Origin: Lentisphaeria bacterium
Lineage (GTDB): Bacteria; Verrucomicrobiota; Lentisphaeria; Victivallales; Victivallaceae
Assembly (NCBI GenBank): GCA_018265615.1
Contig: JABLYX010000001.1
Coordinates: forward strand, 165,856-229,855
Direction of reading: 5' to 3'
DNA: 64,000 bases
Notes under the pieces: generated by a model
What the model was told of the DNA's origin: nothing
The model's input: only the letters and a program-made list of their open reading frames with translations
The model's database searches: none
Position numbers and translations under genes: made by a program
Part shown: one piece after another, positions 35,236 through 43,260 of the stretch
Position numbering within the stretch: the stretch's first letter is position 1
Layout of the letters: the number at the start of each line of letters is the position of its first letter

Positions 35236-38200
35236 ATGAAGAAGATCCTGACATTGATGCTCGCCGCCGCCGCACTCGCAGGTTTCGCTGACGCGGCGCT
35301 CGACCGGATGAAGCCGTATGCGGTTGACCGCATCGTCGTTGCGGACGGGGAAAAGGGCCGTGAGGCAGTCGCCCTCAAAAGCCATATTGCGCCCGGGCGG
35401 AGCGGAGTCGCCGCCCGTTCCGCCGGACGCGGCGGAAATTTCTCTTATTGCCTGAAGGTCGCGGACGCCGCGCTGCCGCAGCTTCTGCACGTGCGCTATT
35501 CCGGCGACGAGCGCCCGAAGCCGGGTGAAAAACTGCTGTTCCGCATATCGGTTGACGGGAAACAGCTCGCTGTACAGGGCATCAACCGGAATTTTCCGAA
35601 CAGCTTCATTGACGAGTATTACCCCCTCCCCCCGGAGCTTCTGAAAGGGAAAGATACGGTGACGGTCCACTTTGAGCCGTACGATGCAAAATGCTCCGTG
35701 GCCGGAGTCTATGTCGTGTCGATCCTGCGTGATAAAACCGGATACGGGCGGTTCGACCGCCTCGCGGATTACAAAGGAATCCGGCGGCGGGCCGGCGACG
35801 CCGCATACTTCATGCCGGTTCCCGGCGAGATCACCTTCACGGAGCCGGACGGCCCGCGCGGCTGGTACCGGCAGGGCTGGCAGACGCTCGGCGACGGCGT
35901 TTATGACATGACGCAGAACTATGGGCTGGAACTCGAAGTCGACCTCAGGGGAACCGATCGCGCGACGGTGGAATTCATCGCCGGGATAAGCACGCTGCCG
36001 AAGGAGGACCGCGACACCGGGGACATCAGCCGGACGGTCCGTTTTGAGCTCGGAAGAGGCGGAAAACAGACGATCCTTCTGCCTTTCATGGATTTCGCGA
36101 ATCCGTCCGCGAATATCTCGGATGTGATGTACAAGCTCAAGCACCTCACAATCAGGACGGCCGGGAGCGGGGGCGAACTCGCCATCGACTCGATCCGGGT
36201 GCTCAAAGGGTACAGGGTCGCGCTCGAAACGGAGTGCTGGTCGAAGCCGGCCGGAACGGATGGCCTGGCGGTCTACAACCTGAAGGTGACCAATACCGGG
36301 AAGGAGCGCTCCGGCTTCTCCCTGCGGCAGCTCCGGCGGAACTGGGAGGCGATGGAGACGGCGGTCGAACCGGCGCGGCTTATTCTCGGCCCGGACGAAA
36401 GCGCGACCGTGAAGGTGACGGTTCGCGTTCCGGGGAAAATCACGCCGGGCGGAAATGAGCGGCAGGTCATCCTCGTCACGCCGGACGGCGACTCCGCCGC
36501 GGCGGCGCGCGCCGAATTCATCACGCTCGCTCCGATGCCCGCCCCGTACCTGATCCACGACCGGAAAGGATGGGACGAGGTCCGCGCGAAAGCGAAAAAG
36601 TACGACTGGGCGAAGAAGCGCCTCGAAAAGTATGAGAAAAGCGCCGCCGCATGGCAGGTTCCGGAGGTCGAAGTCTACAAAACCAGCAGCGACACGAAGC
36701 GCCCCTATCTCGTTGCAATGCAGCAGGAGGTCAACCTCATGGACGCCGCCGTCGCGTATATCCTGACCGGTAACAGGGAGTATGCCGGGAAAGTCGCGCT
36801 TTTCCTGCGGCGGATCAGCGACCCTGCGGCCGGTTTTCCGAAGACGCGCCAGGTCGGCCATCAGAGCGAAGTGCAGGAAGGGCATATGTTCCAACACCTT
36901 GCGCAGGCATATGACCTGATCCGCGACGCGGGTGTGCTTTCCTCGGAGGATGTGCGGAACATCGAAACGACGTTCCGGCTCTATTGCGATATGATCCTCC
37001 GCAACAACCGCCATCCGGCCGGGGCGAACTGGGCGCTCTCGACCGAAACCGGCGCGTTCTTCTGCGCGCTCGCGCTGCAGGACCTGAAGCTCGCCGGGGA
37101 GTTCGTCCACGGGCCCGGCATGATCCTGGACAAACTCCGCAGCTACACGATGAGCGACGGCTGGTGGTACGAATGCTCGATCAGCTACAATCTCTGGTGC
37201 GCGGAGGAGTTCGTGCAGGTCGCGCTCGCGTTCGAGCGGTTCGGCTATTCGATGCTGAACGACCGTTACAGGGTGAATTACGGCAGCGCGCCCGATTATC
37301 TGCTCGACGACAGAACCGAGCGCGATCAGCGCATCAACGTCCACTACGGCCACAGCTTCCGCATCTTCGGAGGAATCGGGGAGAACTCGGTCACGATCCG
37401 GAAGATGTTCGACGCGATGGTTCCGTACATCGATTACCGGGGGTGGATCTTCGGCATCAACGATTCGTACGAGAACAACGTCGGCGGGGGACGGTTCGAA
37501 CTCGCCTATTATGCGTTTCGCGACCCGTATTACGCGAGCTTCATCAAGCGCGCCCCGGAACGCGACAACCTGATCTACGGCGTTCCGGAGCTGCCGGAGG
37601 AGACGCCGGAGACCGGCAAAGGCTCCGCATACAGCGACAACGTCGGGCTCCTGATGCTGCGTTCGACGCAGGAGGAACCGCGCGAACGGATCCAGGCCGT
37701 GCTGAAATACGGCACGCACGGCGGTTATCACGGCCATTACGACCGCACCGGGCTGCTCTCGATGATGCGTTACGGGCGCAGCTTCTTCAACCCCGAAATG
37801 ATCTGGTACAGCTATCAGCCGTTCATGTACAACTTCTACGTGCAAAGCTCGATCGCGAAGAATATGGTGACCGTCGACCTCAAGCAGCAGGCGGTCGACG
37901 ACAGCCGGCGGCTGCTCTTCAGGACCGGCGCCATGCTTCAGGCCGGAGCGGTCGAAACGACCGCCGAGTGGAGCAATCCCGGCTACGGCGGGCTGCGCTG
38001 GGGGCACATCGGCTATCCGACCTTCAGCAGCAAGGCGGAGTCGGAGGGGCGCTTCGTTCCGGTTCCCGACCCGGAACCGCGCTACGGCTCGATGTCCGGC
38101 TTCACGGAGCCGATCCTGCAGCGCCGCCTCCTGGGCGTGACCGACGACTACATCGTGATCGCGGATTATGTGCAAGGGAGCCGTCCCCACGACTTCGACC

Positions 38201-39201
38201 AGCTTTTTCAGGTCAAGGGACTGCTCGACGTTTCGGCGCCGGAGCTGAAGCTTACGGAAAGGCTTCCGCAGCTCGACCCGGATCCGCTGAAGTCAGCGCA
38301 GTTCGTGACCGATGTGAAGCAGTATGAGGCAGCCGGGACGCTTAAGATGAGCTTCCTCACGAAATTCGGCCCCGGCGCGGACAACCGCGGCACCCGGATC
38401 AACGGCGAAGACGGCAATCTCTTCATGAACCTCTACTGCGCATGGCCGCGGGAGAGGCGCACCGCTTTCACCGGGATCGCCCCCGAGAACCACAATGTCG
38501 CGCGCAGGCTTGCCTGGAGCGTCCGGGGCGACGGCAGGACGCTGGCCGGGGGGAAATTCGGCGCCTGGATCCTCGGAGACGCGCGAATCGACGTTCCGCT
38601 CGACGGCGTTGAAACGCTTGAGCTTTCGACCGCCGTCGAGAAGCGGGCCGGCATCCACACGCTCTTCTGGGCGGATGCGGTCATTGAGACGAAGGACGGC
38701 GGGACGATCCGCCTGAACGACCTCGAACCGGTTTCAAGTGAGAATATCGTGCGGAACAAATTCAGGCCGGAACAGGATTACGAGGGCGGCAAGATCAACA
38801 TCGCCGGCAAAGATTACCGTTTCGGACTCCCCGCCGATCCGGATAAAAGCGGCGAAAACCGCCCCGCCGTTTACCGCTTCGACCTTTCAAAGCTGAATGC
38901 GAAACGGCTCCGCGCGGTCGTCGGGGGCGATTACCCGGTCGGGAATGAGGCTGAACGCCGCATTACGGCGGGCGTCCGCTCGACCGGAACCAGTGCGGTG
39001 TTCCTGACCGTCATGGAACCGTTCGAGAAGGATGGCGCCATCGCCTCCGTCGAGGCGAAGTCAGCCGATGAGCTGGAAGTCCGGCTGAAAGACGGCCGCC
39101 TCCATCGGTTTGAGCTGAAAGGGCTCACCGGCGACGGCAGCGGCGTCGGGCTGGTGTTGAAGGAGTACGACGGCAGCGGCAGACTGCTCCGGGAAGAGTA
39201 A
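35236..39201 (+). CDS. Giant exported polysaccharide lyase-like enzyme (alginate lyase / heparinase II/III-type)
   Basis: The ATG at 35236 gives a signal peptide, KKILTLMLAAAALAGFADAA; an in-frame ORF extending to 35152 lies in the promoter. The mature protein is about 1300 aa. Two or three beta domains cover roughly the first 430 residues, followed by an alginate-lyase-like helical region (W-D-E-V-R-A-K-A-K-K-Y, W-A-L-S-T-E-T-G-A-F-F, W-W-Y-E-C-S-I-S-Y) and a heparinase II/III-type beta domain with YGTHGGYHGHYDRTGLL near residue 830, where H and Y are expected catalytic or metal-binding residues. A C-terminal beta region is additional. The gene is divergent from the LacI regulator and shares its operators. 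Substrate is probably a uronic-acid polymer; the exact PL family is not clear. Confidence 0.78.
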   Translation: MKKILTLMLAAAALAGFADAALDRMKPYAVDRIVVADGEKGREAVALKSHIAPGRSGVAARSAGRGGNFSYCLKVADAALPQLLHVRYSGDERPKPGEKLLFRISVDGKQLAVQGINRNFPNSFIDEYYPLPPELLKGKDTVTVHFEPYDAKCSVAGVYVVSILRDKTGYGRFDRLADYKGIRRRAGDAAYFMPVPGEITFTEPDGPRGWYRQGWQTLGDGVYDMTQNYGLELEVDLRGTDRATVEFIAGISTLPKEDRDTGDISRTVRFELGRGGKQTILLPFMDFANPSANISDVMYKLKHLTIRTAGSGGELAIDSIRVLKGYRVALETECWSKPAGTDGLAVYNLKVTNTGKERSGFSLRQLRRNWEAMETAVEPARLILGPDESATVKVTVRVPGKITPGGNERQVILVTPDGDSAAAARAEFITLAPMPAPYLIHDRKGWDEVRAKAKKYDWAKKRLEKYEKSAAAWQVPEVEVYKTSSDTKRPYLVAMQQEVNLMDAAVAYILTGNREYAGKVALFLRRISDPAAGFPKTRQVGHQSEVQEGHMFQHLAQAYDLIRDAGVLSSEDVRNIETTFRLYCDMILRNNRHPAGANWALSTETGAFFCALALQDLKLAGEFVHGPGMILDKLRSYTMSDGWWYECSISYNLWCAEEFVQVALAFERFGYSMLNDRYRVNYGSAPDYLLDDRTERDQRINVHYGHSFRIFGGIGENSVTIRKMFDAMVPYIDYRGWIFGINDSYENNVGGGRFELAYYAFRDPYYASFIKRAPERDNLIYGVPELPEETPETGKGSAYSDNVGLLMLRSTQEEPRERIQAVLKYGTHGGYHGHYDRTGLLSMMRYGRSFFNPEMIWYSYQPFMYNFYVQSSIAKNMVTVDLKQQAVDDSRRLLFRTGAMLQAGAVETTAEWSNPGYGGLRWGHIGYPTFSSKAESEGRFVPVPDPEPRYGSMSGFTEPILQRRLLGVTDDYIVIADYVQGSRPHDFDQLFQVKGLLDVSAPELKLTERLPQLDPDPLKSAQFVTDVKQYEAAGTLKMSFLTKFGPGADNRGTRINGEDGNLFMNLYCAWPRERRTAFTGIAPENHNVARRLAWSVRGDGRTLAGGKFGAWILGDARIDVPLDGVETLELSTAVEKRAGIHTLFWADAVIETKDGGTIRLNDLEPVSSENIVRNKFRPEQDYEGGKINIAGKDYRFGLPADPDKSGENRPAVYRFDLSKLNAKRLRAVVGGDYPVGNEAERRITAGVRSTGTSAVFLTVMEPFEKDGAIASVEAKSADELEVRLKDGRLHRFELKGLTGDGSGVGLVLKEYDGSGRLLREE

Positions 39202-39364
39202 GAGTTTATCCCTGAATAAGGAATTGGGAAAACGAAGCGTTAAATTTACAGTCGCGCCGACTGCCGAAATAAGTCGATGCCGCAGTGCATCGGCGTTTGA
39301 GGCGGTCAGGTGAATGGGAATTTAACGCGGGAAGGCACAATTTTCTTATTCAGGGATAAGCTCT
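39201..39364. repeat. 164-bp multi-hairpin element with 20-bp terminal inverted repeats
   Basis: The ends, 39201-39220 and 39345-39364, are inverted repeats that match at 19 of 20 positions (core TTATCCCTGAATAAG is perfect). A second, nested pair GCGTTAAATT (39237-39246) and AATTTAACGC (39319-39328) is perfect, and inside it are two small hairpins, CAGTCG/CGACTG near 39249-39263 and CGATGC/GCATCG near 39274-39291. It fills the space between two convergent genes, starting at the lyase stop codon. A MITE-like mobile element or an elaborate bidirectional terminator are both possible; no second copy was seen in the window. Confidence 0.65.
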
Positions 39365-39370
39365 AAGTGT

Positions 39371-40018
39371 TTATTCATGCTCGAGCATCCGGATCATCGC
39401 CTCCGCCACGGCGGCGGCGGAATCCGGGTTCTGCCCGGTGACGAGATTGCCGTCGATGACGACGTGCGAATGCCACGGCTTCCGGCTGGAATAGTGTGCC
39501 CCGGCCTCTCTCAGACGGTCCTCGAGCCGGAGCTGCTCCCTCCCTCCGGCGACGGTCTCTTCTTCGGCATTCGAAAGCCCGGTGACTCCGCGGCGGAATA
39601 CCAGCGGGTGCCCGTCGCAGCGGATGCCTCCGAGCAGTGCCGCCGGCCCATGCGAAACCGCGCCGATGACTCTGCCCGAATCGAACATCCGTCCGAGCAG
39701 CTCCGCGTTTTCCGGGTCGTCGGCCAGTTTCAGGATCGGGGCGTGGGTACCCGGGTAGAACAGCGCATCGAACTTCCAGCCGAGCAACTCCTTCAGCAGA
39801 AACAGCCGTTCGAGCGCCGGATCGATTCCTGCCGTCGTTTTCAGCCGTTCGAAATCGGCAAGCCGCCCGTCGCCGCGGGGCGCGGCGACGAAAACGGAGT
39901 ACCCGGCCTGACAGAACATGGAATACGGAACGGTGAACTCCTCCTGCCATTCGCCGTCAGGCGCCTTCTTTCTTCCGGCCCCGTCATACGAGGCAAGCAC
40001 AATCAGGATCTGCTTCAT
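39371..40018 (-). CDS. DJ-1/PfpI-superfamily protein (Hsp31-like) with Ser at the nucleophile position
   Basis: A 215-aa protein starting at 40018, where GGAGG lies 6 bp upstream. It has the Hsp31/PfpI N-terminus (IVLASYDG, then W-Q-E-E-F-T-V-P-Y-S-M-F with the conserved Glu) and the elbow GAVSHGPAALLGG, where family members have Cys-His-Gly-Pro. The TCG codon at this place makes it Ser. The P-G-x-x-A-P-I-L and V-I-D-G-N-L-V-T-G-Q-N-P motifs are normal. Family members act as glyoxalase III, chaperones or deglycase-like proteins, and cysteine is essential for the glyoxalase reaction, so this protein may have lost or changed that activity. It converges with the lyase gene across the inverted-repeat element. 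Confidence 0.82.
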   Translation of the reverse strand: MKQILIVLASYDGAGRKKAPDGEWQEEFTVPYSMFCQAGYSVFVAAPRGDGRLADFERLKTTAGIDPALERLFLLKELLGWKFDALFYPGTHAPILKLADDPENAELLGRMFDSGRVIGAVSHGPAALLGGIRCDGHPLVFRRGVTGLSNAEEETVAGGREQLRLEDRLREAGAHYSSRKPWHSHVVIDGNLVTGQNPDSAAAVAEAMIRMLEHE

Positions 40019-40044
40019 AACGAACCTCCCGCCGAAAACATCCC

Positions 40045-40075
40045 ACACCGGTGATTTTCCTCAAAAAACCGGTGT
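40045..40075 (-). promoter_or_regulatory. Inverted repeat in the 5' leader of the DJ-1/PfpI-like gene
   Basis: ACACCGGT (40045-40052) and ACCGGTGT (40068-40075) are perfect 8-bp arms around a 15-nt loop, between the promoter and the start codon. It could be an operator or an RNA hairpin in the leader. Confidence 0.4.
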
Positions 40076-40102
40076 TACGCAATATGACTCTTCCCTTTAT
40101 TC

Positions 40103-40130
40103 ATTATAACATGAATTACGGAAAAAGCAA
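40103..40130 (-). promoter_or_regulatory. Promoter of the DJ-1/PfpI-like gene
   Basis: On the minus strand TTGCTT (complement of 40125-40130) and a perfect TATAAT (complement of 40103-40108) are 16 bp apart, about 85 bp upstream of the ATG. Confidence 0.6.
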
Positions 40131-40163
40131 GCGGGAAAACCGGGAGCATTCCATGCAGGAAGC

Positions 40164-40186
40164 GGCAGCCGGCGGCATCGGCTGCC
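40164..40186 (-). terminator. Stem-loop downstream of the CsgG/FlgO-like gene
   Basis: GGCAGCCG (40164-40171) pairs with CGGCTGCC (40179-40186), 15 bp past the stop of the CsgG-like gene. No U-tract follows on the minus strand. Confidence 0.35.
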
Positions 40187-40201
40187 ATTCACTTTCAGTC
40201 G

Positions 40202-41173
40202 TTACTTCAGCGCCGGGAGCATCCGTGACGCAAGCGTGAGCGCCGCGGCTCCGAGTGCGTCCTTGGCCGCGATCACATAGCTCGGGCCGGCGACCGTCTC
40301 TTTCTGGCGGTCGACCGCAAGCACCTGATCCTTGCCTTTATACAGCGTCAGCTCGACCCGCGCGGTTGAACTCGAAAATTGCTGATAACTGCCGGAATCC
40401 GCCGCAATGCCTTCGCCCAGCAGCGAGAAGTCCGCCTCGGAACGGCTGTCCACCACGGCAAAGCCGAGCGTGACAAACAGCTTTTTGAGTTCGGTCTCCG
40501 CAGCGGGATCGACCGCCGGCATGCCGATCGTCTCGGCTACCTTCACATAGACCTTGCGGCCGTTTCCCTTCACCAGCGGGGAGAGCTTTCCCGCGACCGT
40601 CAGCACCGTGCGGGGGGGCGGCAGGATCACGTTCCCCTTTTCCTGCAGCAGCACGGCGACTTTGTCGCAAAGTTCCGGGACGAGGTCCGCCGCGTCGGCG
40701 GTTCCGCTGCTGGCCGCCGCAAGCACGCGCCCGGTTTCCGTGCCGATCACCTTGGCGATGATATAGTTCTTGTCGCCGGAGACAAACACGGAGCCGGTAA
40801 TGAGCACGCGCGCCCCGACCAGACGGCCGAGATTCAGCCGGGTCTCGGTGTCGACGAGCCCGGTCGACGACAGATGCAGCTCCGTCAGGGTTTTATCGAG
40901 TTCGGAGCGGTCGACCAGGTCGAACTCTCCCTTGCCCATCATCGTGACTGTGACCAGGTCGGCGATCGATTTGCCCATCTCCTCGTTCTGGATCCTGGCC
41001 CCGCGTGAAGAGAACGGCAGCACCGCAATCGTCGGAACCGGAATGGATTCCGGCGATTGTGCTTCCGCCGCTGCCGCGGGCGCTTCCGTCTTCGTCGCGA
41101 CCGGATTCTCCGCCGCCGGCAGCGTCAGTGCCGCGGCCAGAGCCAGAACCGGAATCCCCCAGATTTTTTTCAT
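40202..41173 (-). CDS. Exported CsgG/FlgO-like protein
   Basis: The 323-aa protein starts with a signal peptide (MKKIWGIPVLALAAALTLPA) and has an Ala-rich linker before a domain of about 150 residues (48-200) that begins T-I-A-V-L-P-F-S-S-R-G and contains L-V-D-R-S-E-L-D-K-T-L-T-E-L and L-G-R-L-V-G-A-R-V-L-I-T-G-S-V. This is the pattern of the CsgG/FlgO-type domain of outer-membrane-associated assembly proteins. No lipobox Cys is present. Its ATG overlaps the preceding gene by 4 bp. It is the last gene of an ECF-sigma operon. A periplasmic or outer-membrane role is inferred. Confidence 0.75.
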   Translation of the reverse strand: MKKIWGIPVLALAAALTLPAAENPVATKTEAPAAAAEAQSPESIPVPTIAVLPFSSRGARIQNEEMGKSIADLVTVTMMGKGEFDLVDRSELDKTLTELHLSSTGLVDTETRLNLGRLVGARVLITGSVFVSGDKNYIIAKVIGTETGRVLAAASSGTADAADLVPELCDKVAVLLQEKGNVILPPPRTVLTVAGKLSPLVKGNGRKVYVKVAETIGMPAVDPAAETELKKLFVTLGFAVVDSRSEADFSLLGEGIAADSGSYQQFSSSTARVELTLYKGKDQVLAVDRQKETVAGPSYVIAAKDALGAAALTLASRMLPALK

Positions 41174-41853
41174 TTCTTCATCTCCTTGACAATTTGTTGG
41201 ATAATCAGCATATTCTCCGCGATCGACGGATCGAACTTCGGATCGAAAAAGACGATCCTCCGCTTCCCGGCGGTCACCACCTCGATGAACGCCGCCTCCC
41301 CTCCGGTATCGATCAGGGAATCTTCTCTGACCTTTAAGACGCCGAGTGAACCCGGGTTCTTAGTGCGATACATCGAAACCGAGCGCCAGCCGGCGGGAAT
41401 TCGCCAGGGCAGTCCGTTCCGGGAGGGGAAGACGAGCATCAGCGGCTCTTCACACTCCTCCGGGACATCGGTGATGGCAACAGCCGCTTTTTCCGCCGGC
41501 TTCACGCCGGCTTCCAGAAACGGTGCGCGCCGCGGGCCGGAAAGCGCCATTCTGGCCTCAATTCCGGGAAGCAGGAGCGGATGGTGACAGACGATTTTCC
41601 GCGATCCGCCCTCCCACTCAAGCACGGCCTCGACCCGGCTGCCCGGTTCGAGCTCCGGCAACTGCACCGTGAGCGCGCCGCTTCCGATTCCGGAACCGAG
41701 GATCCGCCCGTGCCCCGTCCGGATCCGGAAGCTGCCCTTCACCTCGAACGGCAGCAGCTGCGGCCGCCCGGCGTAAATATCGACCGGCTCTTCAGCCGCC
41801 TGCATCCCCATGCAGGCCAGTGCGATAAACAGACATGGAATCCATTTTTTCAT
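41170..41853 (-). CDS. Exported protein of unknown function in the ECF-sigma operon
   Basis: From the ATG at 41853 (GGAGG 8 bp upstream) the 227-aa protein begins with a signal peptide, MKKWIPCLFIALACMGMQAA. The rest is beta-rich with no motif I recognise; it ends in a basic helix, Q-Q-I-V-K-E-M-K-K. A longer in-frame ORF to 41940 runs into the anti-sigma gene and lacks a sensible start. It overlaps the CsgG-like gene by 4 bp and lies 25 bp after the anti-sigma-like gene, so it is probably part of an envelope-related function. Confidence 0.6.
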   Translation of the reverse strand: MKKWIPCLFIALACMGMQAAEEPVDIYAGRPQLLPFEVKGSFRIRTGHGRILGSGIGSGALTVQLPELEPGSRVEAVLEWEGGSRKIVCHHPLLLPGIEARMALSGPRRAPFLEAGVKPAEKAAVAITDVPEECEEPLMLVFPSRNGLPWRIPAGWRSVSMYRTKNPGSLGVLKVREDSLIDTGGEAAFIEVVTAGKRRIVFFDPKFDPSIAENMLIIQQIVKEMKK

Positions 41854-41878
41854 GATGGCCGCCTCCGGTTTTCCACAA

Positions 41879-42580
41879 TCACATTCTGGCGATTTCCCGC
41901 CGCACAACCATGCCGTCCCTGACGGAATAACTGACAGCATCCGAGCCGACGATCAGCTCCGAGAGGCAGAGGTCGCGCCCGGACGGGAGCCGGATCTTCA
42001 GGTTCGCATCGACGACTTCCGCGCCGTCGCTGGCCTCGGTTGTCACGATTTCGCCGGAGACGTCCCGCGTCCGTATCGCGGCGACATCCTCGCCGTTGAA
42101 AATCAGCGTCACCTCTCCCGCCGGCTTCAGATTCCTGTCGAACACCGAAAGCCTCAGCACCCGGTCGGGGGTCGCCTGAGACTGCCGTTCGTACGTAAAG
42201 ATCTCATCCCCGAGGAAGCCCACGCCGGAGGTCCCGCCGAAGAGCGAAGCGGCCTCGCGCAGCCGCTCCCCGATGGTTCCGGATTCGCCGTTGAACATCA
42301 GCTTGAGCCGTTCGATCGCGCCGGCCGTCACATTCGAGTCCTGCAGCGGGGCCTCCGTCTGCCGATCCAGCAGCAGCACTCCGGCGAAACCGACGAGGAC
42401 CGCAGCCGCCGCTGCGGCGCGAAACAGGCGTGTATGGTACCATGCCGGCTTCCGGGCCGGCGTCTCACGCCTTGCCCGCTCAAAAAAGCTGCGTTTGAAT
42501 TCCTCCGGAGAAACGAAAGCGGCGTCATCGCGTTTCTCTTTCAGTTTTTCCAGGTATCTGTCCACTCTGTCAGCACTCAT
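41879..42580 (-). CDS. Putative single-pass anti-sigma factor
   Basis: A 233-aa protein with a cytoplasmic N-terminal region of about 50 residues, one hydrophobic segment at about 52-71 (RLFRAAAAAAVLVGFAGVLL), and a periplasmic region of about 160 residues. This is the layout of anti-sigma factors for ECF sigmas; no zinc-binding H-x3-C-x2-C motif is visible, so the call depends on the gene order. It overlaps the end of the sigma gene by 11 bp, with GAGAGGTG upstream of its start. An alternative is an FecR-type relay protein. Confidence 0.6.
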   Translation of the reverse strand: MSADRVDRYLEKLKEKRDDAAFVSPEEFKRSFFERARRETPARKPAWYHTRLFRAAAAAAVLVGFAGVLLLDRQTEAPLQDSNVTAGAIERLKLMFNGESGTIGERLREAASLFGGTSGVGFLGDEIFTYERQSQATPDRVLRLSVFDRNLKPAGEVTLIFNGEDVAAIRTRDVSGEIVTTEASDGAEVVDANLKIRLPSGRDLCLSELIVGSDAVSYSVRDGMVVRREIARM

Positions 42581-43061
42581 CGGGCACCTCTCGCATCGCT
42601 TTCCTCAGCAATGTCTTGGCTTTAAAAATTCGTTGATATAAAGTGTTCGCGGAGCAACCCAGCCGCTCTGCGGCCGCCGAGCCGTCGAGCCCGGAGAGGA
42701 CTCCGATCTGGATCGCTTCCCGGTAGAGCTCCGGCAGGTTGCAGATCTCCGTTTCGAGCCGTCGGTAGATATGCTCGTCCGTTCCGGATTCTCCCGCATA
42801 TCTGGCGTAGTTTGCGATTTTTTCCGCCTCCCGGCGGCGGCTCCGCAGGATATTGTAGGACTCGTTCACCGTGATCCGGTAAATCCAGCTCGATATCTGC
42901 GACTGGCCGCGGAACGAGTCAAACTTGCGCCAGGCGGACAGCATCGCCTGCTGGATCGCCTCGTCGGCGTCGGCACTGTTGCCGACGATCCGGTATGCGA
43001 CGGACCGCAACATCGGCAGGTGGCGGTCGATACATTCATTGAAACAGCTTTCGCGATCCAT
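42570..43061 (-). CDS. ECF-type RNA polymerase sigma factor
   Basis: The protein is 163 aa from the ATG at 43061; an in-frame GTG at 43088 would add nine residues. Region 2 (about 10-80) has A-D-A-D-E-A-I-Q-Q-A-M-L-S-A-W and F-R-G-Q-S-Q-I-S-S-W-I-Y-R-I-T-V-N, diagnostic for ECF sigma-70. Region 4 (about 110-160) has L-P-E-L-Y-R-E-A-I-Q-I-G-V-L-S-G-L-D-G-S-A-A-A-E-R-L-G. It heads a four-gene minus-strand operon and presumably transcribes it in response to an envelope signal relayed by the neighbour. Confidence 0.9.
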   Translation of the reverse strand: MDRESCFNECIDRHLPMLRSVAYRIVGNSADADEAIQQAMLSAWRKFDSFRGQSQISSWIYRITVNESYNILRSRRREAEKIANYARYAGESGTDEHIYRRLETEICNLPELYREAIQIGVLSGLDGSAAAERLGCSANTLYQRIFKAKTLLRKAMREVPDEC

Positions 43062-43199
43062 TCTCAATTCCGGGACCGGCGCATCCACCGGTGTTGTTTT
43101 CTTTTTCGGGTTTTCATCAGATAAGACGCGGCCGTTTTTTCATTTCTTAGTTTACTATAGCACATTTTCAAAAAAAATCCGCCTTTCCGCGTTCCGAAT

Positions 43200-43228
43200 C
43201 TGGCAAATCGCCGATTTCAGGTTATATT
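43200..43228 (+). promoter_or_regulatory. Promoter of the esterase lipoprotein gene
   Basis: CTGGCA (43200-43205) and TATATT (43223-43228) are separated by 17 bp, with the ATG at 43261. Confidence 0.4.
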
Positions 43229-43260
43229 GATCCATCTTTCACGGAAGGAACCTGATCGCA

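Noticed and set aside
35134..38190. 1018-aa open frame on the minus strand opposite the giant lyase gene
   Set aside because: It is a shadow of GC-rich codons of the real gene: Arg/Val/Asp/His-rich, no domain pattern, no ribosome site, and it crosses the promoter of the lyase gene.
39201..39364. Integron attC site
   Set aside because: GTTAAAT and ATTTAAC look like attC half-sites, but their order is GTT...AAC rather than RYYYAAC...GTTRRRY, and no cassettes or integrase are present.
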